Shown here one piece after another: positions 13,425 through 17,745 of a stretch of 17,745 nt of DNA. The notes beneath the pieces are model-generated. The model saw nothing but the letters and a program-made list of their open reading frames with translations, had not been told where the DNA came from and made no database searches. The stretch lies in the NCBI GenBank assembly GCA_023412975.1, contig JAEZRB010000283.1, positions 1 through 17,745 of the forward strand. Reading direction: 5' to 3'. The position numbers were made by a program, and so were the translations under genes. The DNA is from Bacteroidota bacterium. GTDB lineage: Bacteria > Bacteroidota > Bacteroidia > Chitinophagales > Chitinophagaceae. The number at the start of each line of letters is the position of its first letter. Positions within the stretch are counted from its first letter, which is position 1.

Positions 13425-15791
13425 ATGAGAATACTACTTTTAGGAGCATTGGCAATTTTTTGTTCCGGTGTTCAGGCTCAGCAGCTCACCAGCTTTGCCG
13501 GCAAAGTCTCCGATACTCATGATCTCCCAATTGCCGGGGCTACTGTCTACCTTCTCAATACAAATCGCGGTGTTGCAACTGACGTCAAAGGAAGTTTCAA
13601 TATAAATAATATACCGGCAGGAAAATACACAGCGCAAATTTCAGCCATTGGCTATGCCACGCTCAATTTAGATGTCGTATTACCAGGATCAGGCACCACA
13701 GAAATTGTGCTGGAGGATGAATCGCAACAATTGGATGCAGTTCTGGTCAGCGCTCAAAAAATAGAAGAATCTCTGCATGATATTCCTTTCAGCATTTCTG
13801 CACTTTCGGCCCGGCAGGTGCAGCAATTCAGGTTATGGAATACACGTGAGCTTACTGCCATTGTTCCAAATATGTATTCCGCCAACTCAGGTGATGAGAG
13901 AAATGTCACATCCATTCGCGGTATTGCCACCACTTCTTATGACCAGGCCGTTGCCACTTATATTGATGGCGTGAACCAGTTTAATCTCGATACTTATATT
14001 CCCCAGTTGTTTGATGTAGAACGTATCGAAGTGTTGCGTGGCCCGCAGGGAACACTCTACGGTCGAAATGCCATGGGAGGTGTGATCAATATCATCACCA
14101 AGCAACCCACTAACAAAACAAGTGGATTTGCAGAGGTTTCCATAGGGAACTTTAACCAGCAGCGGTATATTGCCGGGTTGCGAACACCGGTTATTACAAA
14201 TAAATTATATGCCGGCGCTTCCATCATGTACAATAGCCGGGATGGATTTTATAAAAACGAATTCAATAATTCATCTTACGATAAACAAAACAGTATAACG
14301 GGTAACTACTACCTCAAATATATTATCAACGAAAAATGGTCACTAGGGCTTAATGCCAAGCACAATGATAATAGGAACAATGGTCCGTTTCCGCTTGCAT
14401 TTCCCACAGGTAGCTTTGAAGAGTTCCTGGAAGCAGGTCATGTACTGACCCAGAATGCGACATCCAAAATGATCGATAATACATTTAATGGTTCATTTAC
14501 GGCAAACTATGCAGGACGTGGCTTTAATTTTAGTTCGCAGACAGCCTACCAATCTAATCATCGGTATTATACGCTGCCACTGGATGGTGATTTCTCACCC
14601 ATTGACGGCATCACGATCATCAACAATTATGGTGATGACTGGAACAAGGTTACCGCATGGACACAAGAATTCAAATTTTCATCACCCGCCATGAGCACCA
14701 GTTCACTGAAATGGACCGCGGGTGCTTATTTGTTTAAACAGGATAATCCCGTTAAACAGGCTACTCATTTTGGTATGGATGCCGGCTTGATGGGTGCACC
14801 TGATACAGATTTTTCATCTATTACTTCTTCTAAAGGTAAGAACAGCGGTGGAGCTGTTTTTGGACAGCTTGTCTATTCAATAAATGAGAAGATCGATATC
14901 ATCGGTGGCCTGCGTTTTGACTATGAAAAGAAAAAATTCAATGTGCTGGGCGAGTACCAGAAGTCTTCGAATCCACCCATGGTTACCCTCCCCGATACGA
15001 GTGCTACAACCAGTTTCAACGCGTTTTCTCCCAAACTGGGCATTATGTACAAACTGGCTGCCAGCAGTAACCTGTTTGCGACCTACAGTCGTGGTTACAG
15101 GACCCGAGGCCTCACGCAATTATCGGCCACTGATCCATCCCAACCACCATTATACCCTTACAAACCTGAATACAGCAATAACCTGGAGATCGGTATCAAA
15201 AACAATTTCTTCGATAACCGCCTTCGTTTGAATATGGCATTCTTCCTGACCCAGGTTACTGATGTGCAGGTGCCTACTTTAATTCTGCCTGATGCGATCA
15301 CGATCACCCGTAATGCAGGGAAACTGAATAGTAAGGGCGCAGAACTGGAACTTGCGACCACGCCTGTAAAAGGGCTGGAGATTGAATACAATTTTGGTTT
15401 TACGGATGCTACGTATAAGACCTTAAAATTGTCGCAAAACGGCGCATCAGTCGACCTGGCTGGTAAAAAGCAGGTGTTTACACCAGATATCACTTCCATG
15501 CTGGCTGCCCAGTATAGTTTTAATCTCAGCACCCGACAACAGTTAAAACTTGTGTTAAGGGGTGAGTGGATGCACCTGGGCGAGCAATATTTCGATCTTT
15601 CCAACAACATCTCACAGGATGCTTACAGCCTGTTAAATGCAAGGGTGGGGATCAGTGCAAGGTTTGGAGAGTTGATGGTATGGGGCCGAAACCTGGCTGA
15701 TACCAGGTACATTGCCTACGCGTATGATTTTGGTGCCATCCATATTGGAAATCCCGCAACTTATGGCGTTACACTAAGGGCCAGGTTTTGA
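13425..15791 (+). CDS. TonB-dependent outer-membrane receptor
   Basis: A 788-residue outer-membrane beta-barrel receptor that imports a ligand (typically a siderophore-iron complex or a vitamin) using energy from TonB. It begins with a signal peptide (cleavage after SGVQA, near residue 18). A carboxypeptidase-regulatory-like domain (about 24-97, GKVSDTHDLPIAGATVYL...GSFNINNIPAGKY) follows. LDAVLVSAQK (103-112) is the likely TonB box region. The plug domain covers about 115-228, with VLRGPQGTLYGRNAMGGVINIITKQP as a classic TonB receptor signature. The rest is barrel strands ending in the C-terminal aromatic residue (LRARF). The barrel is shorter than SusC, and no SusD-like gene is next to it, so a glycan-uptake role is less likely. 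The closest-looking class is siderophore receptors. The ligand cannot be determined. It converges with the GNAT gene 9 bp away. Confidence 0.93.
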   Translation: MRILLLGALAIFCSGVQAQQLTSFAGKVSDTHDLPIAGATVYLLNTNRGVATDVKGSFNINNIPAGKYTAQISAIGYATLNLDVVLPGSGTTEIVLEDESQQLDAVLVSAQKIEESLHDIPFSISALSARQVQQFRLWNTRELTAIVPNMYSANSGDERNVTSIRGIATTSYDQAVATYIDGVNQFNLDTYIPQLFDVERIEVLRGPQGTLYGRNAMGGVINIITKQPTNKTSGFAEVSIGNFNQQRYIAGLRTPVITNKLYAGASIMYNSRDGFYKNEFNNSSYDKQNSITGNYYLKYIINEKWSLGLNAKHNDNRNNGPFPLAFPTGSFEEFLEAGHVLTQNATSKMIDNTFNGSFTANYAGRGFNFSSQTAYQSNHRYYTLPLDGDFSPIDGITIINNYGDDWNKVTAWTQEFKFSSPAMSTSSLKWTAGAYLFKQDNPVKQATHFGMDAGLMGAPDTDFSSITSSKGKNSGGAVFGQLVYSINEKIDIIGGLRFDYEKKKFNVLGEYQKSSNPPMVTLPDTSATTSFNAFSPKLGIMYKLAASSNLFATYSRGYRTRGLTQLSATDPSQPPLYPYKPEYSNNLEIGIKNNFFDNRLRLNMAFFLTQVTDVQVPTLILPDAITITRNAGKLNSKGAELELATTPVKGLEIEYNFGFTDATYKTLKLSQNGASVDLAGKKQVFTPDITSMLAAQYSFNLSTRQQLKLVLRGEWMHLGEQYFDLSNNISQDAYSLLNARVGISARFGELMVWGRNLADTRYIAYAYDFGAIHIGNPATYGVTLRARF

Positions 15792-15800
15792 AAATAGGAA

Positions 15801-16358
15801 TTACTGTTTCAACGGAGTCAACAGGGAGTAGATATTACTGTCAAGGAACTGACCATTGTAATAATAATTTTCCCTGAACCGGCCTTCGAGTACAAATTTA
15901 TTGCGTTCGAGCAGCCTGATGGATGCCTCGTTGGCAGGGTTGACATTTGCTTCAACCGAATGCAGGTTCATCTCTTTAAACCCATAATCCAAAACTGCAG
16001 ACAGGGCTTCATGCATTATTCCCTGGTGCTGGTATTCTGTACGCAGCATGTAACCAATTTCCGCCCGGTAATGCTCAGGGGTGATCTTCCAGAAACCAAT
16101 TGTTCCTGCCAGGTCTGTTTGACCGGTAACGGTTATAGCCCAGGTGATACCCTCATTCTTTGCCAGTGATTCCAGGATGGCGTTCACCAGTTTAGCCGCC
16201 TCTTCCGTTGACTGTGCCCTTGGCCGGTCGATATAACGCATCATTTCTTCGCTACTTCGCATTGCAAAAATTGAAGGAATATCTTCTTCGCTGATCTTTC
16301 GCAGTGTTAGCCTGTTGGTTACCAGAACTGGAAATGGACTGAATTGCAGCTCAAGCAT
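15801..16358 (-). CDS. GNAT-family N-acetyltransferase (RimJ/RimL type)
   Basis: A 185-residue acetyltransferase of the GNAT superfamily, which transfers the acetyl group from acetyl-CoA to an amine. The RimJ/RimL/SpeG-like pattern is present: TNRLTLRKISEEDIPSIF at the start, AGTIGFWKI (84-92), and motif A AEIGYMLRTEYQHQGIMHEAL (99-119), with the acetyl-CoA-binding QHQGIM loop. NLHSVEANVNPANEASIRLLERNKF near the end completes it, typical of the RimL-type acetyltransferase fold. No signal peptide is present, so it is cytosolic. Substrate is unknown; members of this type modify ribosomal proteins, polyamines or small molecules. It is convergent with the TonB receptor and divergent from the coiled-coil gene at 16565. 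Confidence 0.88.
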   Translation of the reverse strand: MLELQFSPFPVLVTNRLTLRKISEEDIPSIFAMRSSEEMMRYIDRPRAQSTEEAAKLVNAILESLAKNEGITWAITVTGQTDLAGTIGFWKITPEHYRAEIGYMLRTEYQHQGIMHEALSAVLDYGFKEMNLHSVEANVNPANEASIRLLERNKFVLEGRFRENYYYNGQFLDSNIYSLLTPLKQ

Positions 16359-16564
16359 AGAGGGTTTTTAACGTTGAATGTAATGATAAACTGTAAAAAA
16401 TGGCATTAGGCGCAATTATGACTAAAATCACGTCAATATTGGCTTATTTGTGATAAAAAAAACCTGTTTTTACGGGAAAGAAGTTTTAAATTACATACAC
16501 CATCCAAAACCCCAGGGAAAAAGTTTGAGTAAACACGATTATTCACTTTTTAAATTAAAATCCC

Positions 16565-16942
16565 ATGGTTCAGGTAGAAACTTCACAGCTCACAGGAGAG
16601 TGTAATTCCTGGAGAGAAAAGCTTCGTCAGTACCGCGACGAATTTTCGAAAGACAAGGTCAAACTCCAGGACACCGCCAGCCGCTCACTCTCCAGGGATC
16701 AACTTCAGCAGGTAGAACACCTCCACAACCAGTTCCACATTCAGCTTATCAACATTCACGATCTAAAGCATGCTGTAAAATCGCATGAGCAAAAGATGCA
16801 TTATGAAATGAATGCCAATAATAAGCTGAATCATGAAACAATGGCGGAGCATGAAAACCTGCTCGATCAGTATCAAAGACTAGAATCCACACTTCAGGAC
16901 CTCAGAGAAGAATTCGAGGAATATTTAAGCCGAACGTCATAG
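16565..16942 (+). CDS. Small predicted coiled-coil protein (125 aa)
   Basis: Not recognised as a named family. The product is nearly all helical with strong heptad character, rich in Glu, Gln, Lys, Leu and His and poor in Gly and Pro. Two coiled-coil segments appear likely: about 12-55 and 60-122. Histidines are frequent (ten of 125), mostly in the middle (EHLHNQFHIQ, NIHDLKH). There is no signal peptide or membrane segment, so it is likely cytosolic. The start ATG at 16565 follows an AT-rich leader and is the first in frame. It lies 169 bp upstream of an EF-G-like gene on the same strand, and an 11-bp inverted repeat occupies that gap. The proximity alone does not show a joint function. Confidence 0.65.
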   Translation: MVQVETSQLTGECNSWREKLRQYRDEFSKDKVKLQDTASRSLSRDQLQQVEHLHNQFHIQLINIHDLKHAVKSHEQKMHYEMNANNKLNHETMAEHENLLDQYQRLESTLQDLREEFEEYLSRTS

Positions 16943-16952
16943 GGAAAATTTA

Positions 16953-17062
16953 GTTTACAAGTTTTGAGATTCACAGGTTGCAGGCAATGTGAAACACACT
17001 CCACGGTAGATACTACACGATACAGGACATGGTATGCAGATAATTGTATTGAACTTGTAAAC
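16953..17062. repeat. 11-bp inverted repeat flanking the gap before the EF-G-like gene
   Basis: GTTTACAAGTT (16953-16963) and its exact reverse complement AACTTGTAAAC (17052-17062) are separated by 88 bp. The left arm begins 11 bp after the stop of the coiled-coil gene. The right arm overlaps the position expected for the -33 element of the downstream promoter. It could be two sites for a looping regulator or a folded leader of a read-through transcript. Confidence 0.6.
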
Positions 17063-17081
17063 GGTGCTCGGGATTACGATT

Positions 17082-17089
17082 TACATTTT
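17082..17089 (+). promoter_or_regulatory. Possible -7 box for the EF-G-like gene
   Basis: TACATTTT has one mismatch to TAnnTTTG and lies 22 bp before the ATG at 17112. TTG at 17055-17057 inside the inverted repeat is a possible -33 about 24 bp upstream, slightly too far. Weak call. Confidence 0.3.
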
Positions 17090-17111
17090 CAACTTTTAAA
17101 AATTATTTATC

Positions 17112-17745
17112 ATGCCAGAATTTGATACCTCACATGTCAAAAATATTGTCTTGCTGGGCCATGCCGGCTCAGGCAAGACCAGTTTAGCGGAGTGCATGCT
17201 TTACGAAGCAGGCCTCATCACCCGCCGGGGCAATATAGCCGATAAAAATACTACAGGAGATTACCACGAACTGGAACAGGAACGTGGTAATTCTATTTTC
17301 AGCAAACTCCTCCACGCAAAATGGCGGGGCTATAAAATAAATATTCTCGATACACCAGGCTACGATGACTTTGTGGGTGAAGTGATCTCCGCTTTACGTG
17401 TGGCAGATACCGGTGTGATGCTGCTCAACGCAGTTATGGGTGTGGAAGTAGGAACGGATATCATTTGGGAGTACACGGAAAAATTCCGAACACCGATGAT
17501 CTTTGCCGTCAACAAGCTGGATGATGATGATGCCGATTTTGACAAAACAGTTCGCGAAGCGAAATCTCATTTTGGTAACAAAGTAGTCGTAGTTCAATAT
17601 CCGCGACAAACCGGCTCAGGTTTTCATGAGATCGTCGATGTACTGCGAATGACCATGTACAAATTCAAAGACGCGTGTGGTAAGCCTGAGAAACTGCCAA
17701 TACCAGATGAGGAGAAACAAAGAGCTGACGACCTTCATAAAGAAC
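17112..17745 (+). CDS. EF-G-like translation GTPase (EF-G2/FusA2 type), 5' part only
   Basis: The gene starts at ATG 17112 and runs off the window after about 211 codons. The product has the G domain of a translational GTPase: P-loop GHAGSGKT (16-23), switch I EQERGNSIFS (55-64), switch II DTPGYDDF (80-87) and the guanine-specificity motif NKLD (134-137). It differs from housekeeping EF-G in two active-site places: DTPGH is DTPGY, with Tyr84 at the position of the catalytic histidine, and RGITI is RGNSI, with Ser61 in place of the magnesium-ligand threonine. These features match the EF-G2-like paralogues seen in Bacteroidota and other phyla, some of which are reported to work without GTP hydrolysis. 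The C-terminal domains III-V are outside the window, so the family call rests on the G domain. Confidence 0.87.
   Translation, partial: MPEFDTSHVKNIVLLGHAGSGKTSLAECMLYEAGLITRRGNIADKNTTGDYHELEQERGNSIFSKLLHAKWRGYKINILDTPGYDDFVGEVISALRVADTGVMLLNAVMGVEVGTDIIWEYTEKFRTPMIFAVNKLDDDDADFDKTVREAKSHFGNKVVVVQYPRQTGSGFHEIVDVLRMTMYKFKDACGKPEKLPIPDEEKQRADDLHKE

Noticed and set aside
13425..15791. TonB receptor as part of a SusC/SusD glycan-uptake locus
   Set aside because: No SusD-like lipoprotein, glycoside hydrolase or sensor gene is adjacent, and the barrel is shorter than usual SusC; a siderophore-type receptor is more likely.
1..17745. CRISPR arrays, tRNA, rRNA, toxin-antitoxin, restriction or phage genes
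   Set aside because: No regularly spaced repeats, no cloverleaf-like sequences, and no recognisable defence or phage protein were found on either strand.

Overview
The window looks like a chromosomal segment of a Bacteroidota bacterium, most likely a Chitinophagaceae-type member. The reasons are the protein families, the moderate GC content, promoters of the Bacteroidota type (TAnnTTTG at -7), weak Shine-Dalgarno sequences, and a TonB receptor with an N-terminal carboxypeptidase-like domain. Most of it is ordinary housekeeping or transport content. No CRISPR array, prophage, rRNA, tRNA or intact transposase is visible.

Region 1 (1-5354, + strand) is a topoisomerase IV operon: the 3' end of parE, an FkbM-type methyltransferase, a DUF1835 protein that overlaps it by ATGA, parC, and then an MgtC/SapB membrane protein. 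Region 2 (5357-7777, - strand) holds a secreted protein of unknown function, smpB (trans-translation) and accD (fatty-acid synthesis). smpB and accD each have a recognisable -7 box, and a terminator-like hairpin separates them.

Region 3 (7778-8307) is the only long stretch without a gene. It holds a 362-bp element bounded by perfect 16-bp inverted repeats. Inside it are a strong + strand intrinsic terminator and a structured tail built from ATAGGAACA repeats. It looks like a MITE-like or decayed mobile element that may specify a small RNA, and it is the most interesting non-coding part of the window.

Region 4 (8308-12805, - strand) runs Pr6Pr-family membrane protein, bestrophin-like channel, small c-type cytochrome lipoprotein with a CX4CH motif, and a secreted S9 peptidase. 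Region 5 (12892-15791, + strand) has a small hypothetical protein and a TonB-dependent receptor whose promoter contains a perfect 8-3-8 palindrome, a candidate operator.

Region 6 (15801-17745) holds a GNAT acetyltransferase on the - strand, a small coiled-coil protein, and the 5' part of an EF-G-like GTPase. In the last, the catalytic histidine of the DTPGH motif is tyrosine, as in the EF-G2-like paralogues. Two long convergent junctions (5354/5357 and 15791/15801) leave almost no room for separate terminators.

All assignments rest on reading motifs and family resemblance by eye. No database search was run.
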